DNA from: Thunnus maccoyii
Lineage: Eukaryota; Chordata; Actinopteri; Scombriformes; Scombridae
Reading direction: 5' to 3'
Assembly (NCBI RefSeq): GCF_910596095.1
Contig: NC_056544.1
Span: forward strand, 9,409,155 to 9,473,154
Length of the DNA stretch: 64,000 nt
Under the pieces are notes generated by a model, which was given only the letters and a program-made list of their open reading frames with translations, made no database searches and was not told where the DNA came from. Numbering within the stretch: position 1 is the stretch's first letter; every line of letters begins with the position of its first letter. The position numbers and the translations under genes are program-made. Of the stretch, positions 43,687 to 55,800 are shown piece after piece.

Positions 43687-44730
43687 TATACTGAACAGCT
43701 TTCATAAAACAGCTTATTAGTAGTTGTTTTGGAGACTCAAAATATTCAATATTAAACAAATGTAATAAATAATAATAAAGAAGACGTCATGAAATTAATA
43801 ATCATCAAAATACATACAGACAAAATATATCTTATGACCTTGAAATGATGCAGAACATGTTTAACACTCAGTTAATCAAATGTTATTTCATCCTCCTTCT
43901 GTTCACAGTAGGGGTTTACTGCAGGTAATTCTTATTTAATTCCAGCAAAATGGCCTTTTTTTTCCAAAGCCTGTTTTGATTTCACAATTACATTTTTCTC
44001 AACTTGTGTTTCATAAAAGCAACTCAAAGTAGCAACAGCCAATAACTGACTCTGTTCTGTTTGTCTCAATAACTGACAGATGAAAAAGGAAAAAATATGT
44101 TAAAAAATATGAAACCTCCTGGAATTGAATTAAAATGACCTGTAATTAATGTATTGTGAAAAGAAACAGGATAAATGAAATTTCTTAATAATACATGTAC
44201 AGTTCAAAATAAGATGATATGATAGAAGCTAATAAAAAGCAGCATTATTTCACAACGGCTACATTATACTGTGCATGTGTTTATTTGATTGAATTGAGGG
44301 AAAACCTTCATTTTCATTGGTGCTGAGCTACAGACATAATAAATACAGAAAACAACTGACATCAAATAACAATAAAAGAAGAATACATAGCTATATCAGT
44401 TAAAAACAAGGTAAAATTAACAATGCTAAAAAAGTAACTGTAGGAATTGACAATGAAACAAATAAATAAATAAGAATAAGAACAATGTAAAAATGAAACG
44501 CAATGACAGTTACAATCAATAAAATTAGCAGTATTAATGAGGTCAACTTAAAGTTTTTTTTGAAGCATATGACAGGTATGTGCAGAGTGAGCCATGTCAT
44601 AATTCATTTGATAATAAGTATTTGTTTTATCTGTACTGAATGTTGATAACAATGAAGTAATCGTTGGTGGTCTGTGCCTTTAAGAGTTCTCCCGCGCTGG
44701 TTTACGAACACGGAAATTGACCGGAAAAGG
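43687..44730. other. Upstream region of nasp
   Basis: Very AT-rich sequence up to the nasp promoter. No gene or named repeat is recognised. Confidence 0.45.
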
Positions 44731-44738
44731 CAGGAGTA

Positions 44739-44831
44739 TTTCGCGCCAAATTGAAACAACGGACCAGACAGTCTGAGCAGTTGAACCGGACACTGCCTGT
44801 TAACTTCTCTGTCTGTATCCTCTCGGCCAAG
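44739..44831 (+). promoter_or_regulatory. nasp: nasp promoter: E2F site, CHR-like box and noncoding first exon
   Basis: TTTCGCGCCAAA at 44739-44750 is a perfect E2F consensus, directly followed by TTGAA (44751-44755), which resembles a cell-cycle homology region. A noncoding first exon would end at 44831 (CCAAG|GTATGT) and join the start-codon exon at 44976. NASP is cell-cycle regulated in mammals, so S-phase control through E2F is likely. Confidence 0.6.
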
Positions 44832-44985
44832 GTATGTAATTAGCTCATTTAATATCACGTATTTTGTTAGTTACACTTATAAAGCTCGTACTGGACAAGA
44901 CGTACACGCTGTATCTCTGCGGTGTTTTGGGTTTTTTTGTTATAAAGTTGAGTTGAATCGTTTCTTTGTGTTCAGTTTAGTCACC

Positions 44986-45140
44986 ATGGAAGAGGCCAAC
45001 AAGCTGATCGGCGCGGGCAAGAAGCACCTGGTAATGGGCAAAGTGGTGGAGGCGGTGAGCGCCCTGCAGGAGGCCTGCGGCATGCTGTGAGTTAACTACC
45101 GCACAAAGACATACAATCAGATAACTAACTAACTGTCTGT

Positions 45141-45196
<56 letters not shown>

Positions 45197-48100
45197 GCTT
45201 CATAGTCTGCTGAAGTGCTGTGACAGGGAGCATGTTGTAGGTCTTTTTAAGAGATAAAATGAAACTGAATATGACCCATGTGAGGACAAAATGAAACAAG
45301 CTGTTAGTTGGAACAGAAACACTATGTAATGTGTATATATACAACACTAATAGTAATACAATAAAAGTGGTATCTTCTACTTGTTACCAAACATGAGTCA
45401 CACAGAGTTTGCAGTTGTGGGCTGATTTCTCACAGGTGTGTACATGTATGTAACCAGAGCTGTTTAGTTGACTAATCAACTGTTATTGATAAGTTTTCAG
45501 AAATCAATTATTTTGATAATTGAGTAAAAAATTTTTAAGCAAAAATGCCTAATATCTGACGGTTACAGCTTCTTAAATGTGAGAATCTGTAACTTTTCTG
45601 TATCGTACATGACTGTAAACTGGATTTTAGATTGTTCATCCGACCAAACAAGACATGTTAAGATGTCACCATGAGCTCTAAGAAATTATAACGGACATTT
45701 TTAACAATTTTCTGACATTTTTATAGACAAAAATCAAGGGCGAAAAACAGCAAATTTATTGATACGAAAAACTTGTTGTAGCCCTACACACAACCAGAGA
45801 ATATTTTATAAGTATTATGGAGTCGACGGGGAAATATGACAGTGTAATATGTTGACTACTTCACAGGAATAAGGTGTGTGTGGTGTACATTATAACCTTC
45901 ACACACTAACTTACTGTTTCTAATGGTTTTTAGCCTTTTTATCTCAACAAGCTGTAACTGTCAATAACTGAAGAGCAACTTTTCTGAGCTGAAAAACTAG
46001 AAGCCAGAATGAAGCATTTGTTCATTTTTATTTAACTGAAGTAAAACTTTGATTCCTTTTTGTTTTCAGAGCTAAACAGTATGGAGACACAGCAGATGAG
46101 TGCGGAGAAGCTTTCTTCTGGTGTGGTAAAGCCTTGCTGGATCTGGCACGGTAAGCTCATCAATGATCAGAATTTCTTTTCTTTCTTTTTCTTTTTTTTT
46201 TTCTTCACATCAGTCTTGTTTTCATAAAAATGTGTAATCCACAGTATCTTCCTCTTGTGTGGGGTTGTGCTAGTTTGTTGGTCATCGTGCAGTTAAGAAA
46301 CTTGATCCTGTTGTTGTAGGATGGAGAACTCCGTCCTTGGCAACGCTCTGGAGGGAGTCCCTGAGGGCGAGGATGAAGAAAAAACAGAAAAAGAGTCCAA
46401 TGTTGAGAGCACAGAAAGTGTTGATGGTGAGGAGATAGTGTATTTAATAAAAGTAATTTTACTTTTTGTGCTATTGTATGCTGAGTATCAGTAGTAGCAC
46501 TAATATTTTGCACTATGAAACATCTCAACAGAGAAGACCAGGGATGAGCTGAGGGTCCAGGTGTATGACGCCATGGCAGAGAAGAAAAACGAAGACGCAG
46601 AGAAAGCCGAAGGGAAGCAGAGCGCAGAGAAGAACGGTGACGCGGAGAAGCCCGAGGCTGCAGAGCAGAAAACAGAAAAGGAAGAGGGAGATGAGAAAAA
46701 GAAGAGCGACATCAGTGAAAGCAAATCTGATGAAAAGAAGGAAGAAGAACCAGCAGATAAGCCAGAGGAAGCTGAAGGTGACTTTTCTTTCCTCTTGATT
46801 AGTTGTAATTACATGATGCCCAGTTCACCTAAACACACAGTATTTATGTCTCAGATGGCGAAGAAGAAGAGGAGGAGGAGGAGGAAGAAGACGGTGATGA
46901 TGCAGAGATGGAGGGCGAGGCAGAAGGACAAGGTGAAGGAGATGAGGCTGCTGAAAAGGTACTTGACCAATCTGCTCGAGCACACAGCGAAATAACACAT
47001 CAGGACATGGTGGTGAAGTGTCAGCAGATGTCAGGTTTTAAACTGGTGTCTGACTGGGTTTTCAGGACAGTGACGATGAGGAGGTGGGGAACCTGCAGCT
47101 GGCCTGGGAGATGTTGGAAGTGGCTAAAGTCATCTACAAAAGGTAACTGGAAGCATCGGCTGTGATTAAGATCTGAATTTAATAATGGCAGAGCTACAGC
47201 TTCCATATTAACAGATGTTTTTTTTTTCTTTTTTAAATAAGGAAAGAGGCGAAGGAGGATCAGCTCATGGCAGCCCAGACTCACCTAAAACTGGGTGAAG
47301 TTTCTGCTGAATCAGGTACGGTAGACTAACAAGTCACTGAATAAATGTCCAGTTTTGAACACCATGGCTACGCTCACATTACAGGCCTTAATGCTCAATC
47401 TTTTTGTGCTGTTGGTTCATTCATGTTTGTAAGCGACTGAGTGTGTCCGGCTCTGTCGTGAACACCGTTAAGGTCCTAAACATGTGCACGTTTAACTGAA
47501 ATGTTGGCTGCCTACGTACAAGAATAACATCATTTGTGCAACATCCAAATCATAAACATGGATGACACGGCTGTGCTGGCATACATGTCCAGGATTATGT
47601 TTTTTGTGGAGGTCAGCAGACAATACAGATGATGAGAATTAGAACGAGAAGGAGACATGAATGTTTTTACCAGGCTGTGAGGTGCCGACACTGACTGATG
47701 ACAGACAATATGTTTAGAGAAGTGAAGTGTTTTTAAAAAAAAAAAAAAAAAAACCCACATGAATTCCGTTCTGACAGCGGTCACAGAGCCAGAGATGAGA
47801 TATGAATCAGATCTACAACCACATATGCAAGTTGTCCAGATCTTGTATGAAAAAAAAGATCAGATTTGGTTTGTTTACACTTCCATGAAAAAATCAGATC
47901 TGAGTCAATCAGAGGCAACATCAGCATGTTATGTGAACATAGTCCATGTTTTTGTCAGGACCCCTAAAAAATTTTATTTTATTCATTTTATTTATTTATT
48001 TATTTTTAGGAGCAGCTTGAAGTGCTTTATACTGCATATATTTAAAGACTTTTTCTTTTTTTTTTTTTTTGAGGATTTTGATAATTGATTTACTTTTTTC

Positions 48101-50321
48101 TTTTGATACAAGATTAAACATTCAGTAGTTTGACACCAAATGTGAGAATTTGCTGTTTTTGTTGTTTTTTTTTCATTTTGTTTTTAATATCACCTCTGCT
48201 CTAGGAAATGTTAATGGACATTTTCACTGTATATTTAACTGTATTCTGAAATTTTACAGGTTATACAGTAAGTAGTCGTAAGGATAATAAATAGTGGAAT
48301 TGATGAAAATAATCCTTAGTTGAAGCCCTAAATACTTTCTTTGGACTATACTGCAATTTAATAACAAAACAGGCATGTCTGGAAAAAACAAACCTGATTA
48401 AATTGTCCTGTATATTTAAATTGCTGCTTCTCTTCCAGGAAACTACACACAAGCTCTGGAGGATTTCCAGGAGTGTCTGAAGCTGCAGCTGAAGCACCTG
48501 GACTCAGACAGCCGCCTGCTCGCAGAGACTCACTACCAGCTCGGTCTGACGTACAGCCTGAACCTCCAGTACAGCCAGGCCATCAAGGAGCTCAACAGCT
48601 CCATCACCGTCATAAAGAGCAGGCTGGGTAAGCTAGGTGTAGCTCATTATAGCACGCACACACATTTTCACAGTGAAGAGCTGTGTGTATGTACGGTTCA
48701 CGGCTGAAGTGTTTTTGCTTTCGGGCTGAGTCACTACAGCAGCAGATGGTTCGACGGTTGTCAGTCGTTGCACGCTAACATGTCCACTGTGTCTGTCAGT
48801 AAAACTGCAGGAGCTGATAGACAAGGCCGAGGGCCCCGAGGCTCTGCCAGCTGAGAGGAAGGAGATGGAGGAGCTGAAGGCTCTGCTGCCAGAGATCCAG
48901 GAGAAGGTGGAGGACGCCACTGAAGGCCTGAAAACGGCGAGCACAGACGCTGAGGCTATGAAGGGTGTACTGGTGAGCGAAAGACTGAGTAGTTTTTAAA
49001 TAAGCTGTCAAGAGATGACGATTTGTGAAGTCACTATGATAAACAATCAATAGATTACTCTATAGTGAGCAGTAAATGGTTAATATGTGGCCGTGTAAAT
49101 GATCAGTTGCACTATCACTGATAGATGTAGTGTAGTATGCAGAACAGAAGTTACGTCTATCAAATGTGAAGCTGCACTGTGGGTTTTTGTTTTTTTTTTA
49201 GTTTTAGTACATGCTGTGGATGCTCATCTGTTGGAACTAAATGTGCACCAGTGAGCAAATAGAGTTTTTGGATACTCGGGGAGAGACTGGTTGAATACTG
49301 GTTCTTGGTGTAGAAGTGAAGAGACATTTGGAGATTTCCTTATCCGCTTCTTATATAGGAAACCCACACATGACGTACTGCACTCAACACACTCGTGACC
49401 CTGTTCAAGAGGGCTGTCACAAGTTCATCTCCAGGCATCACAAACAGACTTGTCTCTGCAACTCTAGTTTCACACACATCACACTAAACCACAGTTTCAG
49501 TTCAGAGTCTGCCACACTCACTCTTTACGTCATCACAAATACAATTTCAATTACACTAACATCAATTTCTCCTTTGCATATGTATCGGTGTGCAAAAGTC
49601 AACTGTTTTAAAAGCTTAATTTTATCTCTTATTTTAATGTCAGGATGGAGGTTCCACTTCCTCTGCGTTCCCCGCCTCCACTGCACAGAACGCGGACACT
49701 TCCTCCACTTCAAAAGTAAGTCGCGTACTGAAGATATGATGTGTGAAAACATACTTAAATAAACAAATTGGTGGTAGAATATTATGTATCTTCGTTTTCA
49801 CTCTTGTCTTCTTACCGATGTCTCATGACTATTTCCCACCCAGATTAACGGCACATCAACCAATGAGGTCAGCTCTACCAACGGACACGCCTCCACAGCT
49901 CCGGTCTCAAACATCTCCCACCTGGTCAGAAAGAAGGTCAGTGACCTACAGTTAGATGAACGTTGGATGCAATAACATGAGTCACGTATATTCATAGAAT
50001 GTTAAAATATATTGATCTCTAGCAGTTTAGTCTCATTCACACCCGTCTGTGTTTCAGAGGAAACCAGAGGAGAGTCCAGTGAAGGAGGGTGTGGTCAAGA
50101 AGGTGAAGCAGGACGACGCTCAGACTAACGGAGTAGAGGAGCCTCGTACTAACGGCGTTCACAAAGCCAACGGAGACACTAACGGACACACCAACGGTAT
50201 GGAGGTGGAGAGGTAAGAGATGCAGTTGTCAGTTGTTTAGTTTAGTTGCTGTTGGGTTGGAAATGTTTCCCGCCGCTGTGGGTTTAACTGAAACTCATCT
50301 TTTTTCTCTTGCAGTAAGTGA
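44986..50321 (+). CDS. nasp: Nuclear autoantigenic sperm protein (histone chaperone)
   Basis: A nuclear chaperone for histone H3-H4 (and linker histone) with interrupted tetratricopeptide repeats of the SHNi-TPR type. Thirteen coding exons: 44986-45086, 46070-46150, 46320-46426, 46532-46777, 46855-46958, 47066-47142, 47242-47315, 48439-48627, 48800-48972, 49644-49715, 49844-49936, 50058-50212 and 50315-50321. They join in phase to 492 residues. The first TPR lies at about 5-60; an acidic insert (about 70-215, Glu/Lys/Asp-rich with a run of ten Glu near 182) splits the repeats; TPRs continue at about 218-330; a charged helix follows at 330-385. A basic nuclear-localisation stretch (VRKKRKPEES to KKVKQ) lies at about 436-460. 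The acidic insert is short, like somatic NASP rather than testis NASP. The start has a perfect context (caccATGG). The last coding exon carries only Ser-Lys and the stop. Confidence 0.96.
45141..45193 (+). repeat. (CA)n microsatellite in nasp intron
   Basis: An uninterrupted CA repeat of about 25 units, starting about 55 bases after the donor of the first coding exon of nasp. It also produces spurious poly-Val/Cys frames on the opposite strand. Confidence 0.95.
45459..45787 (-). mobile_element. Teleost non-autonomous DNA element, copy 3 (nasp intron)
   Basis: Starts AGAGCTGTTTAGTTGACTAA and ends GTTGTAGCCCTAC, with GACATTTTTAACAATTTTCT and CATCCGACCAAACAAGACAT inside. It is the same family as the copies in prdx1 intron 1, on the minus strand and nearly full length. 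Confidence 0.65.
48060..48335 (-). mobile_element. Teleost non-autonomous DNA element, copy 4 (nasp intron)
   Basis: A diverged copy with ATGTGAGAATTTGCTGTTTT and an end reading AATAATCCTTAGTTGAAGCC. Same family as the other copies, minus strand, with uncertain boundaries. Confidence 0.5.
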
Positions 50322-50467
50322 AGCGGGTTTTTAAGCCACGAAGAAGAAATCCACCAACACACCAAGCTCTTACTGCCGCTACACTCGTTTGCTGTTGTAA
50401 ATATGTGTATCTTTTTCTATACCTGTTGTATGGGTGTTTTGTCCACATATGTAACCTATAAAAGTTC

Positions 50468-50473
50468 AATAAA
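50468..50473 (+). terminator. nasp: nasp polyadenylation signal
   Basis: AATAAA about 147 bases after the stop codon, followed by a T/G-rich stretch (TTTGTTGTG at about 50492). A short 3' UTR is expected. Confidence 0.8.
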
Positions 50474-50499
50474 GAATATTGTTTCATAAAACTTTGTTG

Positions 50500-52403
50500 T
50501 GAAATCATGCCAGTAGTGAAAACTGAAAGGATTCCTATTCATATTTTGATTTTACTGTTTATTAAAAGTGGCTATGAGGGTATTATACATAATTTAGGTC
50601 TGGATTTGATCGATGGGAATAGTCGATCAGCAGTCATACACAAGTGACTGTAGTGACAAACACTTGACGTTGCCCACAAACTCTAGGATGAACAAAACTA
50701 TCTGAACTGGAGGCTTCTTTTGCATTGATGGTTTCTTTTAAACCTGGGCTAAACTTTCCTATTTCTACTAATACTGCTTGTGTTCACTACGTAGACACCC
50801 CTACATACACACAATACAGAGTTCCAAATGAGAAAATGTCCTTTAACACTGAAATTGAACCTCATTGTCTGTTAATCCATAAATCAAAATGTATTTCACC
50901 TTATTTATTTGAAGAGTGTGACTACTTGGAGTGCAGGCGTAACTGATGATGTCATCACAGGTTTACGCCAAACTGTTTGTTGAAATCTACATTATTTTCA
51001 ATCCAACTCCCTTATTTTGTGAAACCCACCAGAAATCACTGGTAAAAAGGAAGAATTCCAGTTTAGCTTACTCGATTCCACATAAAATACAACAAGCCTT
51101 CAGTTCTCCCAAGTTCTTCATTATTGTTTCAGCATCCCACATTTAAACAGCATTTTGAAAAATATTTAGCTTCTTTAAAACTTGACAACTTGTCTCACCA
51201 GACATGAATAAATTAATCTTTCAAGCATAAACAAAAGATAACTAATATGGAGGGTTGGGGTTAGTCTGAAGTTTTACTTACGTTGAACTGTATGCAGGAG
51301 GGTCTCTGAACTAAAACCCTGAAATATATGGATGAACTTTAAATGATTTCCCTAACAGGTAATTTGAGGCTGGTTTGGACTCAGGTGTTCACTTCATTTG
51401 GCTGATTAAACCTCTCCTCAGGACTTCTTGTGCTTGATTGAACTCTACCATCTGTAGTTTTGTTTCTTTTGAATATGTATGTTGGTGACCTCGGCATAGC
51501 TGTGCCCTCCACCGACCCGAGAGGTCTAATGAGCCGAGATAACTGTAAATACCAGTCTGGGCATCAGGGCCCTGTGTTGTGAATTCTGGTTCACTGGGAC
51601 ACCTAAATGGAATGAAGCCATCGTTAATGTTAATCACACCTCTGCTGCTGTGTTTGCAGTGAAAAAGGTCAAATTAAATTTAACATCTAGAATTTTCCAA
51701 AAAAGAAAGCCGCCTTTTAAGTTTGTCTACATGTTTTGTATGTTTTTAGTGGACGACCATACAATTTCATGTATGTACTCACAGATGATTATCTAATGAA
51801 AGTGTCGTGTTTTTAAAAAGCTTCTGAAAGCCTGCATGTTTGCAAATCTGAGTACTTAAAAATCAGCATGATTAAATTCTGCTTTCCTTTAAAACATTAT
51901 TCCCTCACACAATTTCGTTTTCAATATATTACTTCTGCAGAGCTATAATTTTAATTACCATCTTCATTAAAAAGAAAAAAACCCAACAAATCAAAGTGTC
52001 AAGTCAGTGCAACTGTCAAGAAATCGTATATCTTAAGAATTTGGATGATGGAGAATCTTCACACATTTGTAGATAATACTTTTTTTTTTTAAATCAAGGC
52101 TTGGACTAATCTAGAGTGCTGTTTTTAAGCTATACCAGTTGCATTCAGCACAAATATTTTTTTGTAGAAAATGTTACTCTAGTAGTTCTTGGCACATGAA
52201 GACAGTTGCTGACTAGTCGTCCAGTAAGAACTTGCATCCCTTCAAACAGCAGCTTTTGTAGTATTGTGCAACTCCAGCTGACAGGACTCAGGTGCAGCGA
52301 GGGATCGATGTGAACTGATCTACAGAAAGTCAAGTCCATGTGGACTCAAACACCACAGTAGCCAGATTCATATTGAAACATATCAGCTTGTCAGGAACCA
52401 ATT
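50500..52403. other. Intergenic region between convergent nasp and gpbp1l1
   Basis: AT-rich sequence of about 1.9 kb with no recognised gene, RNA or element. Open frames of up to 82 codons occur on both strands and look like chance. Confidence 0.5.
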
Positions 52404-52835
52404 TTTATTAATATCATTAATAATGTGTCATCAGCATCATCAATGAAATGAGTTAGTCTGTTTAAAGCAGAATCAAGTGTGCATTCATTGCCCTTCTTTT
52501 CTTGATGAACACTTCAGTTCCACAAAGCGAGGAAGAAAAAGGAAGAAGGGGAGGAGGGTGGGGGTTGGGGGGGGTCATAGAGGGCAGGGACTGCAGTGAA
52601 GGAGGAAACGCAGGGAAAACGACGTCTGGCGGAGCAGGAATCTCCCCCTTCACTGGGATATGATTGGTTTTTCCCTTGTGCAAGAACAACAACAAAAAAA
52701 ATCAAAACAAAAGAAATTCAAAATGGTGCTCTAAAAACAAAGATGAGAGAGGAAGAGGGGAGATTGCTTGCTGGGATGTGGTGTTGGCTGTTGTGTGTTG
52801 GTTTTTTTTTGTTTTTTTTGTTCCGTAAAGCCACG
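52404..52835 (-). terminator. gpbp1l1: gpbp1l1 3' UTR and polyadenylation signal
   Basis: A minus-strand AATAAA at 52404-52409 lies about 430 bases after the gpbp1l1 stop. The interval includes a purine-rich tract with G-runs (about 52525-52575, plus strand) and poly-T blocks just after the stop. Mammalian GPBP1L1 has a longer 3' UTR, so further signals to the left are possible. Confidence 0.5.
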
Positions 52836-55800
52836 TTAGGATTTGATGCAGTCGTCATCGTCAGAGGTCTGGCTGCTGCTACTGGTTTCGGACTCGGAGC
52901 CCTCCTCGACGTGCGCCTCCGCCACACTCCTCCAGGGGGTGAAGTGGAGGGTCACACCCCGCGCCCTCGGGAGAACCCCGTTCCTCTGCATGCCGTTCCT
53001 CTTCAGCTGGTCAGAGGACAAAGACAGTTAGTGCGTGACTGAGATGCTGCTGTGTTCTTTTCTCATTTTTAATGTAAGAAAAAAACCATTTAACATGATG
53101 AACCAAAACTATGTAATGAAATGTAAGATGTAGGATGTTGTTCTGAGTGCTCACCTGTTCAGTTTTAGTCTGGAACTCTCTCAGCTCGTCCTCTGTCAGA
53201 GGCAGGAAGTTATCATCGTTTTCTGGGTACTCCTGCCAGCCCATGGCCTTTAGCAACCTACACATTAGACCAGCAGAGTCATTTTCTACTTAGTTGACCG
53301 TATTTGTATGTGTGTGTGTGTGTATTAAGTTTTGTGCTCTACCTGTGCTCTGCCTCCAGGGAGCTGGACAGGTGTTCAGTGTCTGAGTCACTGAGGGAGT
53401 AGGAGAGACCATTCTCATGGCAGACTTCTTCGCTGTAGGCTTTGGGCTCTGGGGTGCTGCTTTCACCCTGAGAGAAATTCACACAGCGACAAAACACACT
53501 TCAAAAATGTTGTATTTTATGGGTTTCTTGGTGAAACAGTGGTTAAGAACCACATTATCGCAATGCCCCCTCATAATATGTCTCTTTCTCCATGTTTCCT
53601 GTCTGTATCTACAACAACCGTCACTGTCAAATGGTAAAAAAAAATCTTTGTCAAAAAGTAATTTCAAAAGATACCTCGGCATTATCAGGCTGCAATTGTA
53701 ACTAAATTTGGTAAAACTAATTTAAAACACATGTCTTTGACAATCATCACTTTTGGAGTCAAAGAGAGTTTATGTTTATGTGTAGATAAAGAAAAAGTGT
53801 GGCTAACCTGCAGGACTGTGACATTGTTAAATCCAAAAGCTGACAAATGGAGAATTAACCCGTCAGATTTTGACTACAGCACTCTCTCTTAAATAGAGAA
53901 TTTTCTTCCATATGTCATAACAGCAAACGACTGCTGTCTTGTGTTATGGTTTTTTTTTTTTAGAAAGTGAAAGTTTCCTACCTCTCCTGATGTTCCTGGG
54001 CTGCTGCTTGTTGTCAGCTCTCCTGTGCCCTCGTCCTTCAGAGCTCGCAGGAACTCGCTCTTGCGGTCCGGACCACGGCGCATCAGCTTCAGTCTCGACG
54101 GGGCGATGTCTATGGGAGGAGTCGTGCTGGAAGGGTGCTGCGGATGTGATGGCACCGAGGGAGGGGAGAAAGGGGGGGCAGGAGAAGGCGGCAAGTAGAG
54201 GAGAGAGTAAACAAAATTTTTTTTTCTTATTTTCAGGCAAGCTCTCAGATTTGTTTAAAAGCCACAACTGGTCAACAATAATTCAACTTTTGCTGTTTTA
54301 AGAGTCTGTGTCCTGTGTTATCCACTGCTATGTTTTGAATTTTAAAGCTCATAACCATAGATATCAAAAACACTAATAACACACTGAACAGATGACAGAG
54401 CACATATGCTACTCTAGAAGAAAACTTCATGTACACATGAGTGAGCATCTCAGTCACCAACCACACTAACATAAAGTAATGACTATGTTTAGATAAAACC
54501 TGTAATTTTCTTGCACAGGGATAGACTAGCTACATGTCAAGCATGTAGCGAGGCTAGAATTTAACCATTGTGCTTGTTGTGCAGATTTACATGTTAGTAG
54601 GAAGTCTGACTAAACTGCATCATATAAAAAAAAAAAAACTTTTCTTGTTGTGATGAGAGAATTCCTAAATGTCCATTAATCATCTTTTCTTGTTGTCTTG
54701 TTGTCATTACCTCTTTCGGGGTGTTGTGCTGTGGCGCACTGACTGGGGTGCTGGGTTTGGCTGCAGAGACGGGGCTGGTGAAGACTGAATCTCGGCCTGG
54801 CATGTGAAGGCCAGACTTAGTGATCTCTCTACCACTGGGTTTCCACTGGGTGCTCTTTAAAAGAAGACAGATAATGTGTGTTTGTTAGAAAAAGAGAGAG
54901 ACTGCTTTCCATCACAGCCAAGCACATAGAAGAAAAAAAAAAAATCTACAAAGTTGTTTACATAATCTGACACATCACAGTGAGTCTTACTTTGGTGGGG
55001 GCCACGGCAGGCTTTGGGACCAGGTTCTTGTAGACGCTGGAGCCTGCAATGGGAGCTTTGCTGCCGTTGGTGGGCAGGGTGCCTGCACTGGCGAACCCCG
55101 CAGAGAAGGCTGTGCTGGGGTCTTCCTTCGAAACCTTCTTGATAACCAGCATTTTGGACACCATCTGTTTGCCACTCGGGGGGTTTTCTGGAATATAAAT
55201 CGGGATAGTCGTCATGTAAATGCTACAGATGGTGAGGAGGACACTGAACTGCTGAGACTTTTTAATTCAAGAATAATTAATCAGACTTAAAGTGATCTAC
55301 AGCCTTAATGTGGATTGGGAACTCTTACCCCACACTCCAGCATGGGGAGCCACTGCTCTCATCTGAGTCCCAGGCTTTCCAGTTGTTTCAGGGTTGAGGG
55401 AAGGCTAAAAAGACAAAACATTCAAGCTATGTTAAATTACAAGAATCTAAGCATTTGTTACTGACAGGATGAAGGAAACTCTTGTGAAACATAATATTTA
55501 AGAACATTTCATTTTAGATCACAAGGTGGATAAGGTGAGAAAACAGAAAATGCAAAGTGAAAGTGTTTCTGACAACAGCTCTGATTATCTAATAGGTAGA
55601 GTTAATAATTAATATAGTCCTTAATATAAAGTCAGTATTTATAGCTGACGATTCTGAACCTTCTCGCTTTGCCACTGACTCACGTTTTCTTATCTTTCAA
55701 CAGAGCTTTGTCATTGAAGAACTATGTCAAGGTCAGTGGCATGCTTGGCAAAAAAAAAAAAAAAAGGCAGTCTACTCACAAAGTCCTCCTCCACAAACTT

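Noticed and set aside
45141-45347. Open frames with poly-Val/Cys stretches on the minus strand
   Set aside because: They are translations of the CA microsatellite in a nasp intron.
53889-54194. Upstream extension of a gpbp1l1 exon (Pro/Ser-rich frame)
   Set aside because: The extra sequence is the pyrimidine-rich splice acceptor region; the acceptor CCGCAG at 54138 gives the phase that joins to the previous exon.
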